Virus record (IMG/VR): IMGVR_UViG_3300017987_000287
Span: 1 to 28,203 of that record
Strand: one strand, 5' to 3'
Source: a virus
Length of the DNA stretch: 28,203 nucleotides
The position numbers and the translations under genes were made by a program. Of the stretch, positions 15,015 to 23,683 are shown piece by piece; the first letter of the stretch is position 1, and each line of letters opens with the position of its first letter. Under the pieces are notes generated by a model. It saw only the letters and a program-made list of their open reading frames with translations. It was not told the origin of the DNA and did no database searches.

Positions 15015-16205
15015 TCAGTCGAGCCCGATGTTGATCCCCTTCACCGTCGCCGTGACCTCCTCGATCTCGGCGTCCACCTTGGTGGTGATCGCGAACTGGT
15101 TGACGCCCTTGAAGATGTCGCGGTCGGTCTCGATCCGGATGTCCCGACCGATCGCGAGGATCAAGTTCTGGTAGTCCGCGAGCGCGATCTGAGCGCGGGA
15201 GTGGTAGGTCACCTTGAAGGTGCCGCTGACCACCGCGCCGGCCGCGGTCGTGGAGATCGTCCCGTTGGTCCGGTCGACCACGTAGTCGGTGGTCTCGACG
15301 TAGGGGACGGTCGGGGAAGCGCCGAGGGTGGAGTCCGTAATATAGACGTCCGTCCCGATCGGCTTGTAGCGCAGGGTCTGCGTGTCGGGGTGCGCGCCGA
15401 AAGTGACGTGCTCCACGACCCGAGGCTCGGGATCGAGCAGGGGCACCGGCACCATCGGGATCCCGTAGACCGGGATCTGATCGGCGCTGGTCAACGCGCG
15501 GTCGCCGGCGGCGGTCCCGCGGGAGCTGACCTTCTCTCGCCAGTTCTGCTCGAGGTCGAGGGCCAGCAACCACCGCAGGTTGCGGCGGGTCCGGCGAAAC
15601 TTCACCGGGAGCTCCTTGATCATCTTGGAGAAGACCTTCGAGCTCAGGTTCGCGCCCTCGGCGTCGTAGACGTTCCCGCTGTCCAGGAGCCGAAGCCACC
15701 CGTCGATCAGCGCGATGAAGGAGTCCTTGATCACGTTGGTCGTCGAGCCGCCGTCGAACAGGTCGTTCTCGATCCGCGCGGGACCGAGCTCGTCGCCGTT
15801 GATCAGGAGCTCCTCGATGTCGTTCGCGGTCTGCGTCGCCATCAGACGCATCACCGTGTCCTCCACCGACTCGCCCTCGATGTTGTGCTCCGCGAAGTTG
15901 TCGCTGATCTCGAAGGGGGTCATGATCTCCTGCGGGGTCAGCTTCACCTTCGAGGTCGAGACGCCGCGCCGCACGCCCGGGTCCTTCGCCTCCTCCTTGG
16001 GCACCGACACGCGCTGCCCCACGCCGATCTTGTCGATCTGCATGTTCTCGTTCCGGAACCGCACGGTCCGCACCGACCCGCGGAGCTCCGTCACGTCGAT
16101 CACGAAGTCGATGAACATGTCGCTCTGGACGTCGTTCAGCTTCCCCGCCGTGGCCAGCTCAGCGGTCGTGATGATCGCTTTCTGGATGAGTTCTTCGTTC
16201 GTCAT
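15015..16205 (-). CDS. Major capsid protein (HK97 fold)
   Basis: The protein has 396 residues, with ATG at 16,205 and an AGGAGG SD. An N-terminal helix (LIQKAIITTAELATAGKLND) and a beta strand (VRTVRFRNENMQIDKIGVG) precede the central A-domain region. The C-terminal segment 'ADYQNLILAIGRDIRIETDRDIFKGVNQFAITTKVD' (about 342-377) is a clear signature of this capsid group. A beta insert at about 285-330 (VPYVETTDYVVDRTNGTI) looks like a surface domain. The gene follows the protease/scaffold gene directly, as in XkdF-XkdG type modules. It forms the icosahedral shell around the scaffold. Confidence 0.85.
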   Translation of the reverse strand: MTNEELIQKAIITTAELATAGKLNDVQSDMFIDFVIDVTELRGSVRTVRFRNENMQIDKIGVGQRVSVPKEEAKDPGVRRGVSTSKVKLTPQEIMTPFEISDNFAEHNIEGESVEDTVMRLMATQTANDIEELLINGDELGPARIENDLFDGGSTTNVIKDSFIALIDGWLRLLDSGNVYDAEGANLSSKVFSKMIKELPVKFRRTRRNLRWLLALDLEQNWREKVSSRGTAAGDRALTSADQIPVYGIPMVPVPLLDPEPRVVEHVTFGAHPDTQTLRYKPIGTDVYITDSTLGASPTVPYVETTDYVVDRTNGTISTTAAGAVVSGTFKVTYHSRAQIALADYQNLILAIGRDIRIETDRDIFKGVNQFAITTKVDAEIEEVTATVKGINIGLD

Positions 16206-16229
16206 TTGAATTTCCTCCTGATTCTCTGT

Positions 16230-16269
16230 CCGGCCTCCACGCCGGTGGATTCGATCACCCGCTAGCGGG
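16230..16269 (-). promoter_or_regulatory. Two hairpins in the capsid gene leader
   Basis: Between the protease stop codon and the capsid SD the minus strand contains a perfect 12-bp palindrome CCCGCTAGCGGG (16,269-16,258). It is followed by CCGGC-GTGGAG-GCCGG (16,245-16,230). Neither is followed by a T-run. They may mark an mRNA processing or stability element that raises capsid expression relative to the upstream gene. Confidence 0.4.
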
Positions 16270-16274
16270 CTGTG

Positions 16275-16754
16275 TTATCTCCTCTTACCGAAGACGGAGT
16301 GAACCGCGGTCCCCGCCCACTTGCTGTCGGGCTTGCTCTCCTCGGGGTCCTGCGTCTTCGTCGTCCCGTCGGGCACGGACTGACCCTTCGCGGCCGCCTT
16401 GACGTTCGCCGCGTCCTTCAGCGCCTGGTCCTGCTCGTCGAGCCGCTTGTCGATCCCGTCGAGCCGGCTGTTCAGTGACTCGAACCCCTTGGTCACCGGG
16501 TCGTCGGCCGGAGGATCCGCCGGCGCGCTCTTCCGCGCCTTGGTCTCCGTCCCCTGGATCTCGGTGATCGCCGCCTTCACGCCCTCCTTCACGCCCTCGG
16601 CCACCTGCTGGGCGATCGTGGGCTCGTTGGTGGGCTCGTTGGTGGTCTTCGGGTCGCCGGTCGGCGTGGGATCCGCGTTCGTGGTGGGCGGATCCCCGGC
16701 GGTCGGGTTGTCCTTGGTGACCGCCGCCTCTTTCGGCTTCTGCTCTCCTGCCAT
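16275..16754 (-). CDS. Probable independently translated capsid scaffold protein, nested in frame in the protease gene
   Basis: An in-frame internal ATG (16,754-16,752) is preceded by AAAAGGAGG and a 6-nt spacer, one of the strongest ribosome sites in the window although it lies inside another gene. The product would be 159 residues: MAGEQKPKEAA, a Pro/Thr-rich linker, an amphipathic region (VAEGVKEGVKAAITEIQG), a coiled coil (LNSRLDGIDKRLDEQDQALKD) and a basic C-terminus (AVHSVFGKRR). This is the same architecture as the nested lambda C/Nu3 pair. Extra scaffold would be made without extra protease. The site is seen in the sequence; use of the start is inferred. Confidence 0.65.
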   Translation of the reverse strand: MAGEQKPKEAAVTKDNPTAGDPPTTNADPTPTGDPKTTNEPTNEPTIAQQVAEGVKEGVKAAITEIQGTETKARKSAPADPPADDPVTKGFESLNSRLDGIDKRLDEQDQALKDAANVKAAAKGQSVPDGTTKTQDPEESKPDSKWAGTAVHSVFGKRR

Positions 16755-18083
16755 TTCTTTCCTCCTTTTGATCAAGAAAAAGTCCTCCTCGTTGGCGGCG
16801 GCGTCGACCAAGGACACCTCCTCGACTCGGAGGTCGGTGAATCGAGCGAGAGCAGGATCGCCCTCACCCTTATTTACGTTCTCGTTTCGCTTCGTCACGA
16901 TCGCCTCCAGAGCGCGCTTCTGTTGATCCGCGAACGGAAGGTCCGGCAGAAGCCGAACCGACCCGTCCACCATCTCCGTGATCGGCTCGCGCTTCGCCTT
17001 CCCGCCGATCGAGAGCCCGTTCAACGTCCCCTCCCGAACCCGCTTCACGAGCTCAGGGTCGTCCGTGTAGAGCTCCTGGTACCACGTCCCCTCCGCGATC
17101 TTCTTCGCCCCGCCGTCCGGCGTCGGGAAATCGAAGGTGATCGGCGCGAGGACGTTCTGGAGCATCTTCACCCGGTCGGAGACGTCCTTCTTGTGCATGA
17201 ACCCGAGGGTCTGGTGCTCGGTCATGAAGGTGAAGTTCCCGCGCTCGATCTCCTCCTTCGACGTCACGTCCCCCTCGGAATCCGGGACCTCGGGCTTCAT
17301 CACGATCCCGAACATCCGAACGCTGTCCTCCGGGTCCCCCTCCTCCGACTTCCGGATCAGGAGGTCCCCCCGCTTCGCGAACTCCACCTCGATCGTCGCC
17401 CGCTTCACCGCCAGGCGCTTCGAGAGCCGGTCCTTCAGGTCCTGGGGGAGGAGCTGGTCCAACGGGTCGTCCTCGTCGAAGCTCGGCTCGATCCCGTGCT
17501 TCAGCTCCGCCCGCACGATCCGCTCGTGGACCACCTTCTTCGACTTCTCCTCCTCGTAGGTGTCCGCGAATTGCTTGAAGCGGACCCGCGCGTTCGCCGC
17601 CCGCTCCTTCGGCTCCGTTGGGAACTTCAGGTTCACCGGGTCGCCGTAGTCGTTCTCGTCCGTCGGGAAGTCGCTAGGGAACGAGAGGTTCTCCCCCTTC
17701 CCCTCGAGCGCCTCGATCCCCCACTTCTCCGAGCGATCGCTCTGCGCCTTCCGCTTCTCCTCGTTGCTGGCGTCCGCGTCCGGGACCGCCTTCCGAAGGT
17801 TCCAGAGCTTCGGGACGCCGACTAGCGCGGTCACTCCGCGGGTGATCGTCTGGCGCTGAATCGTCCCCTCCTCGAACTCATCGTCCGCTTTCACCCGAAC
17901 GACGACGGAGTCCCGGTGTTGCTTCACCACCGACGGATCGAACCCGTGGTTCTTGCTCCAGGACTTCGCGGCCGCCGCGTTCTTGAACTTGTCGATCGAG
18001 AACTTCAGCTCCACCACTTGGTCGAGCTCGAGATTCAACGCCAGAAGGAGATCCTCCCCTCTCTTCTGAGCTTCGCTTTTCAT
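16275..18083 (-). CDS. XkdF-like prohead protease with C-terminal scaffold region
   Basis: The protein has 602 residues; ATG at 18,083 with an AAGGAGG SD. Residues about 30-65 contain the 'F-x(4)-A-x-x-W-x-x-x-HGF' motif found at the N-terminus of such proteases. The protease core lies at about 255-440: 'FGIVMKPEVPDSEGDVTSKEE', then 'HQTLGFMHKK' with His290 and His297 as His candidates, then 'GTLNGLSIGGKAKRE' with Ser358 as likely nucleophile, and 'RVEEVSLVDAAANEEDFFLIKRR'. Residues about 445-602 are Pro/Thr/Lys/Glu-rich and then coiled-coil-like (SLNSRLDGIDKRLDEQDQAL), typical of a scaffold. The enzyme matures the prohead by cleaving scaffold and itself. It contains an internal start at 16,754. 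Confidence 0.85.
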   Translation of the reverse strand: MKSEAQKRGEDLLLALNLELDQVVELKFSIDKFKNAAAAKSWSKNHGFDPSVVKQHRDSVVVRVKADDEFEEGTIQRQTITRGVTALVGVPKLWNLRKAVPDADASNEEKRKAQSDRSEKWGIEALEGKGENLSFPSDFPTDENDYGDPVNLKFPTEPKERAANARVRFKQFADTYEEEKSKKVVHERIVRAELKHGIEPSFDEDDPLDQLLPQDLKDRLSKRLAVKRATIEVEFAKRGDLLIRKSEEGDPEDSVRMFGIVMKPEVPDSEGDVTSKEEIERGNFTFMTEHQTLGFMHKKDVSDRVKMLQNVLAPITFDFPTPDGGAKKIAEGTWYQELYTDDPELVKRVREGTLNGLSIGGKAKREPITEMVDGSVRLLPDLPFADQQKRALEAIVTKRNENVNKGEGDPALARFTDLRVEEVSLVDAAANEEDFFLIKRRKEMAGEQKPKEAAVTKDNPTAGDPPTTNADPTPTGDPKTTNEPTNEPTIAQQVAEGVKEGVKAAITEIQGTETKARKSAPADPPADDPVTKGFESLNSRLDGIDKRLDEQDQALKDAANVKAAAKGQSVPDGTTKTQDPEESKPDSKWAGTAVHSVFGKRR

Positions 18084-18095
18084 CTTCTCCTCCTT

Positions 18096-19112
18096 CTAAT
18101 CCGCCGTGATCACGGTTCTGCATCGTCCGTGGTAAGGGGGGAGCGCCATCCCGGCCGCGGCGAGCGCCCGCCGCTGCGAGTCCTCGTCCCCACTCCCCGT
18201 GAGTTGGTCGATCTCCTCCGGCTGCTTCCAACCCGCCACCGCCTTGAACTCGTCTGGGTCCCGCGCCGCGAGCGCCCGATTCACGTGCGCGATCCCGTCC
18301 GAGACCTTAAACCGACGACCATGCATCCGCCGACACTGCTCGGAGGTCCGCTCGTCGAGAACCGCCTGAATCACGTACCACGTGAAGTCGGCGTCCCGCA
18401 TCGAAGTCAACGCCCCGAACGCACTCGCCCGGGCGCGCACCGTCCCGGCGAGCATCTCGTGGTACTGCGCCGTCGACCCCCGCCAGGTGCCCGGGACCTT
18501 GACGCCGGCGACCGACCCCTCCACCACTCCGCGGAGGATCTTCCCCACCTGCTCCCGACCGAGCCCGACCGCCAGCGCCTCCCGCTGGACCGTCGCCGTG
18601 ATCACCCGGGAGAGGTGGTCGTTCCAGAGCTCCCCGATCCACCAGAGTTGTTGCTTCGAAAGCTCCTCGATCGCCGCCAGGTCGGGTTGAGCGAAGCTCG
18701 CCGAGATCACGATCGACGGGTCGATCGTTCGGAGGTGCGTCCGCTCCACCCGCCGCGCGATCGTCCCGAGCGCCGTCACGCCGGCGAGCAGGATCTTCAC
18801 CGCGATCGACGTGTCCCGCTTCCCCATCTCCCGGCCGATACCGTCCATCGCCGCGTTGACCTCGCTCATCTCGACGTCATCCACCGGGAGCGCGGCGAGC
18901 TCCTGATCCGCGATCGGGTACAAGTCCCCGACGTAGTCCTCGTCCAGGTCCCCCGCCATCCGCCCCTCGATCGCCCGCTCGCGGTCCGAATCCTTCACGA
19001 TCTCCACCCCGACGGCCTCGGTCACCGAGTCCGCCAGGACGATCAGCTCCTCGTCCGACAGTCCCCGAAGGATCTCCGGGGTCAGGTGCGCCGCGGCGAG
19101 TCGAAGGTCCAC
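18096..19112 (-). CDS. Mu gpF / SPP1 gp7-like minor head protein
   Basis: The protein has 338 residues. The GTG start at 19,112 immediately follows the portal stop codon, with GAGGAGG as SD. The C-terminal domain has the family motif 'DERTSEQCRRMHGRRF' (about 253-268) and 'LPPYHGRCRTVI' (about 324-335), in which Cys260, His264, His328 and Cys331 could bind metal. Long helices fill the N-terminal 200 residues. Such proteins bind the portal, are packaged in a few copies and are ejected or help DNA ejection and head assembly. The order portal, minor head, protease, capsid is the usual one. Confidence 0.85.
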   Translation of the reverse strand: MDLRLAAAHLTPEILRGLSDEELIVLADSVTEAVGVEIVKDSDRERAIEGRMAGDLDEDYVGDLYPIADQELAALPVDDVEMSEVNAAMDGIGREMGKRDTSIAVKILLAGVTALGTIARRVERTHLRTIDPSIVISASFAQPDLAAIEELSKQQLWWIGELWNDHLSRVITATVQREALAVGLGREQVGKILRGVVEGSVAGVKVPGTWRGSTAQYHEMLAGTVRARASAFGALTSMRDADFTWYVIQAVLDERTSEQCRRMHGRRFKVSDGIAHVNRALAARDPDEFKAVAGWKQPEEIDQLTGSGDEDSQRRALAAAGMALPPYHGRCRTVITAD

Positions 19113-21203
19113 CTAATCCTCCTCGAAGGGCTCGTCGACGAACGCCGGCGGAAGGAACCCACCGAACCGCGTCCGGACCTCGTTTCGGATCATCTCGGCG
19201 AGCCGCTCGACCTCGTCCTCCTCCAGGTCCGGCGCCGAGGCGTCCGCCTCCCGATCCCGCCCGGGCCCGGCCACCTGCACGCCGGCGCGCCCCTGCGAGG
19301 TCGGTTCCCCGCCGCCCGTCGCCGAGCTCGCGGAGTCCGTCTTCATCAACTGGGCCAGCGTGAGGGAGAACGGTTGATCCGGGTTGAAGAGCTCCGGGTT
19401 GACGCTCCCCAGGTCCCGGTTGACCACCGACCCGATGATCTCCCGGGAGATCCGCGGCGTGAGCCCGCCCGTCTTCTCGCCCTGGGCCAGCATCCGAACG
19501 AGATCCGCGTTCTCGGTCACGTTCGGGGAGAGCGACTTGAAGACGCTCCAAACGATCTTCAGGTACCGGATCAGAACGTCCTTGGTGAAGAAGACGTCCT
19601 CCTTCGCCCGCTCCGGCCCGAAGACCTGCTCGTCGGCGAGCCGCCGGCTCGCGTCGATCGTCTTCCCAGTGAAGTCCTCGCTCTTCCCCACGAAGATCGG
19701 CGGGAACCGCCAGGCCCGACGCGTCCGGTCGTCGTTGTGCTCCTGGTACTGCACGAAGAGCGCGTCCGTGTGCTGGTCCTTCGTCAAGGGCGTGATCTCG
19801 ATCTTCATCGCCCCCGGGTCGCGCATCCCCTCCATCACCGGCTCGGCCTCCAGGAGGAGAAACTTCGAGTAGTTGTCGTCCGACTGGATCGTCGCCTCGA
19901 CGAACTCCTCGATCCGCTCCAGGGACTCGTCATCGAGCTTCCCGTTCGCGACCGAGATCGCCATCGACGGGACGTTGTTGTTCTTGAACGTCGTGAAGTT
20001 GATCTCCTCCGCCGCCCTCGACCCGAAGATGCAGAACAGGTGCCCCGTGTAGCGAGGGAGCCCGTAGGGGGAGCGCGTCGAGTAGATCCTCTTGTGCCTC
20101 ACCGGGTTCGCCGCCCCGCTCACCGGGAACCCCACTCGACCCGTCCGAAGCACGATCCGGTCCCCCTCCAGGGTGAACCGCGGGAGCTCCTTGGCGTCCC
20201 GGTCCTCCTTCAGGAGCTCCTCCCGCCCCACGACGTGCCCGTCCTTCGCGGCGATCAATCGCGGATCCCCGAGTTCCTTGAACCACGTGGTGCACTTCTC
20301 GTTGATCTGGACGTACCGGCGGAACTTCTTGAAGCGGACCACCTCCTCCGACTCGTAGAGCACCTGCTCCTCGAAACGCCGCTTCACCACCACGTCGCTC
20401 GAGAGGTCCTTCGCCTCCTCGAGCGACCCTCGATCCGCCGACGAGGGCGGCTCACCCTCGCCCGGAGTCGGGAGGTCCGGGGTCTCGTCCAGCCCGGGAC
20501 GCGTCGGCTCCTCCACCTCGACGAGTCGGACCCGCTTCTTCACCTGCGTCTCGAGGTAGGGCGTCGACTCCTCGTCCATCCGCGAGATCCGCATCGTCCA
20601 GCTCGGAAGGTGGTTCAGCCCGTCGAGACGCCCGACCCCCGGCGCCTCGACGAACTCGACGTAACAGTTCCCCGTCGCCTCCAGGTCCTTTCGGAGTCGC
20701 TCCCGGAGGTCGGTCAAAGACTCCCCGTCGGTGCAGCAGTTCTCGAAGAAGTTCTCCGCCTCGACCCGCTCCTCCGCCAAGGTCTGAAGCACCTCGATCG
20801 GGGTCTGCTCGTCCACCGGAATCCGGGGGTCAAGCTTCCACCCGAAGGAGTCGACGTTCACAGCCATCGCGTCGATCGCCGGCCCGAGCTCCGTGTTGTT
20901 CTCCGGCATCACCGCCAGGGTTAACATGTCGAACGGCGGGGGGACGATCCGCCCCTCCCGCTCGAGACGCGTCCAAGGATCGACGTCGACTTGCTTCTTC
21001 TCCCCGGCCGAGGTCCCCGCCCCGACCGGGTCCTTCTTCGACTTCCTTGTGGATCGACGGCGAGAGAGATCCGACTTCCGGACCCGATCGAGCCCGAAGA
21101 CCGTCGCCTTGATCGCCCGCACGTTCCGCGCCTTGATCTCCTGCACGGTCGGGTTGTCCGGGTACTCCCGACGGATCTCGACCTCCGCCATCGACTTGCT
21201 CAC
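19113..21203 (-). CDS. Portal protein (PBSX-type)
   Basis: The protein has 696 residues, longer than the usual 450-550. The GTG start at 21,203 follows AAGGGGG and comes just after the preceding stop. Residues 1-85 are basic and probably disordered. The core has 'TGNCYVEFVEAPGVGRLDGLN' (about 177-197) and 'RHKRIYSTRSPYGLPRYTG' (about 369-387), the latter diagnostic for PBSX-family portals. An acidic/Pro linker at about 230-270 (EPTRPGLDETPDLPTPGEGE) is an insertion. The C-terminus ends in an acidic tail. The dodecameric portal forms the DNA entry vertex and binds the terminase. It is adjacent to the minor head protein. Confidence 0.85.
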   Translation of the reverse strand: MSKSMAEVEIRREYPDNPTVQEIKARNVRAIKATVFGLDRVRKSDLSRRRSTRKSKKDPVGAGTSAGEKKQVDVDPWTRLEREGRIVPPPFDMLTLAVMPENNTELGPAIDAMAVNVDSFGWKLDPRIPVDEQTPIEVLQTLAEERVEAENFFENCCTDGESLTDLRERLRKDLEATGNCYVEFVEAPGVGRLDGLNHLPSWTMRISRMDEESTPYLETQVKKRVRLVEVEEPTRPGLDETPDLPTPGEGEPPSSADRGSLEEAKDLSSDVVVKRRFEEQVLYESEEVVRFKKFRRYVQINEKCTTWFKELGDPRLIAAKDGHVVGREELLKEDRDAKELPRFTLEGDRIVLRTGRVGFPVSGAANPVRHKRIYSTRSPYGLPRYTGHLFCIFGSRAAEEINFTTFKNNNVPSMAISVANGKLDDESLERIEEFVEATIQSDDNYSKFLLLEAEPVMEGMRDPGAMKIEITPLTKDQHTDALFVQYQEHNDDRTRRAWRFPPIFVGKSEDFTGKTIDASRRLADEQVFGPERAKEDVFFTKDVLIRYLKIVWSVFKSLSPNVTENADLVRMLAQGEKTGGLTPRISREIIGSVVNRDLGSVNPELFNPDQPFSLTLAQLMKTDSASSATGGGEPTSQGRAGVQVAGPGRDREADASAPDLEEDEVERLAEMIRNEVRTRFGGFLPPAFVDEPFEED

Positions 21204-21204
21204 G

Positions 21205-21612
21205 TCACACCCCCTTCTGACCGTAGACCGGCACCCCGGCGACCTCGATCCGAACCCGCTTCCCCGACCCGCCGGTGATCCCGGTGACCCCGAAGAAGAT
21301 CGATCCGTGGTGGTGCGCGAAAACCCGCTTGATCACCCCACTCGTGTTGACGACGATCGTCTGAGGGGTGGCCTCGTTCACAAACCCACCGTTCGGCGAC
21401 CCGTTCTTCGCGTCGCTCCAGAAGTGGAGCTCCACGGTCGCCGCGGTCGCGCTGTTCAGGAGGGTGCACATCACGACCAGCTCGTCGAAGTCCGCGCAGT
21501 TCACCCCGGACGCTTTGTCGGTCGGGAGAACCGAGTCGTTCGCGTCGACCTCCCGGATCACGTTGAACTCGGGCGCGGACGCGATCCGCGCCTTCACGTT
21601 GACGGCGGCCAT
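21205..21612 (-). CDS. Small beta-rich structural protein, 135 aa
   Basis: The ATG at 21,612 has a GGGAGGTGATAG SD. The product has about nine short strands with Thr/Val/Ala pattern (ELVVMCTLLNSATAATVELHFWSD, VFAHHHGSIFFGVTGITGG) and no Cys-based or enzymatic motif. It resembles a jelly-roll-like decoration domain, but no family was recognised. It sits between the terminase and portal genes. A head decoration or portal accessory role is possible; the sequence alone does not decide. Confidence 0.75.
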   Translation of the reverse strand: MAAVNVKARIASAPEFNVIREVDANDSVLPTDKASGVNCADFDELVVMCTLLNSATAATVELHFWSDAKNGSPNGGFVNEATPQTIVVNTSGVIKRVFAHHHGSIFFGVTGITGGSGKRVRIEVAGVPVYGQKGV

Positions 21613-21615
21613 CTA

Positions 21616-22128
21616 TCACCTCCCCCGCAAAGAGGACGGGAGGAACGACCACCGGCTCCCGGCGGTCTTCTCGAGCTGGAGGATCTGCTCCACCTCGGGG
21701 GCCCGCTTGGCGATCGCCTTCTCGGTCTCGTCGCCGGCGCCCTCCCCGACGGGCACCCACAGCATCCGCACCTCGACCGGCTCCTCGAAGACGATCTCCC
21801 CGGACGCGTCGCGCGAGAAGTTCGCCTTGAAGAACTTCCCCGTGTTCCCGTCCATCACGATCACGTGGTCCTCAAAGATCCCCTGGAGCCAGGCGTCGAG
21901 CGACCCGTCCGCGAGGATAATCCGGTTCGTCTGGACCGCGTCCACCATCGTCCACACGAAATCCATCAACTCCTCGCCCTCCCGGAGCGCCAGCTTCCCG
22001 ACCCTCACGTGACTGATCTTCTCGCTCGCCTCGCGCCGGAGCTTCGCCAGCTCGACGACTTGAGCGTCGCTCAACCGATCGCCCCTCTCCAAAGTCTTCC
22101 GCAGTTCGACCAGGTCCTTACCGTTCAT
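21616..22128 (-). CDS. Unknown phage head-module protein, 170 aa
   Basis: The start chosen is ATG 22,128, with AGGAGAG five bases upstream; the longer in-frame ORF runs into the terminase gene. An N-terminal helix (MNGKDLVELRKTLERGDRLSD-like) is followed by a small beta-domain, 'WLQGIFEDHVIVMDGNTGKFF' to 'FEEPVEVRMLWVPVG' (about 80-127). It looks like the 'W-V-x-D-V-x-DDHV-V' strand motif seen in several phage head-maturation and prohead proteins. The C-terminus is helical (EVEQILQLEKTAG). Function unknown; probably involved in head assembly. Confidence 0.7.
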   Translation of the reverse strand: MNGKDLVELRKTLERGDRLSDAQVVELAKLRREASEKISHVRVGKLALREGEELMDFVWTMVDAVQTNRIILADGSLDAWLQGIFEDHVIVMDGNTGKFFKANFSRDASGEIVFEEPVEVRMLWVPVGEGAGDETEKAIAKRAPEVEQILQLEKTAGSRWSFLPSSLRGR

Positions 22129-22141
22129 CGTTACTCTCCTG

Positions 22142-23683
22142 TCAAGTGATCGAAATTCCGGTCCGCCTCCGACGCGGGAGTCGTCCCCTCCCGCCGAAGA
22201 GCCCGACCTTCTTCTTCCGCTTCTTATTCGCTCGGACCACACACCCGAGCGTCACCGCGATGTCGAGCGCGTCGAACTGATCGTCCCGCTTGAGCTTCGG
22301 GAACCCGACCAGTTGCCCCTCGAGATCGTCGGTCATCTTGTCGTTCTTCCGGTGCCAGACCCGCCCCGCCTCGTACCGCGCGGAGAGCTTCCACGCCCTG
22401 GTCACCTTGTCGGTGAGCGTGATCACCGGGATGCACCGGTCCCCTATATCCCCGCCGAGCTCCCGGTACACCGAGAAAAGCCTCGACTTCTGAAACGCGT
22501 TCGCCTCGATCCCGAACCTCAGCGGGTCCCACTTCTCGAAGATGTAGCTCGCCCGTCCGATCTGCATCGTGTAGGGGATCTGCCCGTGGTACGTCTCGAG
22601 CACGTAGACGTAGAGCGTCGACGGGTCGCGGTCGTCGACCCCGATCACGCAATCGGAGTACTCGTCGTTGTTCTTGATCTGCTCCTCGGTCACCGCCAGG
22701 TCGCACGCCGCCCACACCTTCAACTCGAGCGCCTTGATCAGGTCAAAGGGTTTGTCCTCGAAGTGCTGGAAGAACTCGTTCTTGAAGATGTCCCCCTTCA
22801 TCCGCTTCGTGCTCTGCTGGTACTGAGAGTCGAAGTTCGCCGAGCCCATCGAGATCCGGAGGTCCTTCAGGTCGTCGGTCGGGAGGATCTCCGGTACGAT
22901 CGAGATTCCGTTCGCGTCGGCCTCCCCAGTCTTCGGGTCGACCAGCGCCGGGATCTCGCAGATGTTGCGCCTAACCTTCGCGTCGTCCTCCAGGCGGGCG
23001 TAGATGTCCTCCGGGTGGTACCGCGTCCCGCAGACGTCGATCTCCCCGGCCGACCCGTCCCCCCGGACGAGCATCAGCGTCGGGACCAAAGTCTTGTAGA
23101 AGAACGTGTAGATCCTCTCCCGCTCGCCCTCCGTCCTCGCGTTCTTCTCGTCGACCAGGTCGTCGGCTTTGATGAAGTCGAAGTGCTTCGAGGTCACCGG
23201 CCCGTCGGCCCCCGCGGCGAGCCAAGTCGGCTCCTTCCGCTTACGCCGGCGCGTCCTAACCGTCGCCTCGCCCGTTCCCCACTTCTCCCCGCGGAGGTCG
23301 CCGAAGAGCTCGCAGAACCGCTCCGACTCGTAGCACCCCTGGATCTCCGCCAGGAGGTCCTTGCTCTGATCCTTGACCCTCGACGCGATCAGAATCCGCA
23401 CGTCCGGGTCCCAGAGCGGGAGCCCGACCGAGTCCACGATCGTGATGATCGTGGACTTCCCCGAGCCGCGGGGGGCGAGGTACATCCGCCAGGGACCGGG
23501 GAGCCGTCGCTTCGACTGGATCAGGAGCCAGTGAAAAGGGAGGATCTCGTACCCGCAGATCGCCGCGAGCACGTCGATCCGTCGGTCCTCCAGGACCAGC
23601 TTCCGCTGAGTCGCCGCCTTCATCTGAAGGATCCGCGCGAGGTCCCGCTCAAGGTCCTCGGGGCTCGGGGTCTCTTGGTCCAT
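22142..23683 (-). CDS. terL: Terminase large subunit
   Basis: The 513-residue packaging motor has an N-terminal ATPase and a C-terminal nuclease. Walker A is 'APRGSGKST' (70-78) and the Walker B region is 'FDFIKADDLVDE' (about 168-179). The nuclease part has 'WAACDLAVTEE' (Asp328), 'RFGIEANAFQKS' (Glu393) and 'KLKRDDQFDALDIAV' (Asp468 and Asp471), the usual three acidic clusters of the RNase H-type fold. The C-terminus is very basic (KKRKKK, RLPRRRRTG). The ATG at 23,683 has only a weak SD, and an in-frame stop lies three codons upstream. An internal ATG at codon 21 is an alternative start. It translocates DNA through the portal and cuts the concatemer. Confidence 0.92.
   Translation of the reverse strand: MDQETPSPEDLERDLARILQMKAATQRKLVLEDRRIDVLAAICGYEILPFHWLLIQSKRRLPGPWRMYLAPRGSGKSTIITIVDSVGLPLWDPDVRILIASRVKDQSKDLLAEIQGCYESERFCELFGDLRGEKWGTGEATVRTRRRKRKEPTWLAAGADGPVTSKHFDFIKADDLVDEKNARTEGERERIYTFFYKTLVPTLMLVRGDGSAGEIDVCGTRYHPEDIYARLEDDAKVRRNICEIPALVDPKTGEADANGISIVPEILPTDDLKDLRISMGSANFDSQYQQSTKRMKGDIFKNEFFQHFEDKPFDLIKALELKVWAACDLAVTEEQIKNNDEYSDCVIGVDDRDPSTLYVYVLETYHGQIPYTMQIGRASYIFEKWDPLRFGIEANAFQKSRLFSVYRELGGDIGDRCIPVITLTDKVTRAWKLSARYEAGRVWHRKNDKMTDDLEGQLVGFPKLKRDDQFDALDIAVTLGCVVRANKKRKKKVGLFGGRGRLPRRRRTGISIT

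Noticed and set aside
17916-20924. Very long plus-strand open frame (about 1,000 codons) opposite the portal, minor head and protease genes
   Set aside because: It is antisense to three well-recognised genes and consists of Arg/Leu/Asp/Val/Pro-rich low-complexity sequence, typical of shadow frames in GC-rich DNA. No SD and no recognisable domain.
22142-22242. Longer N-terminus for the 170-aa head protein reaching into the terminase gene
   Set aside because: The extension is Arg/Ser/Gly-rich shadow of the terminase C-terminal coding region; the ATG at 22,128 has a proper SD.
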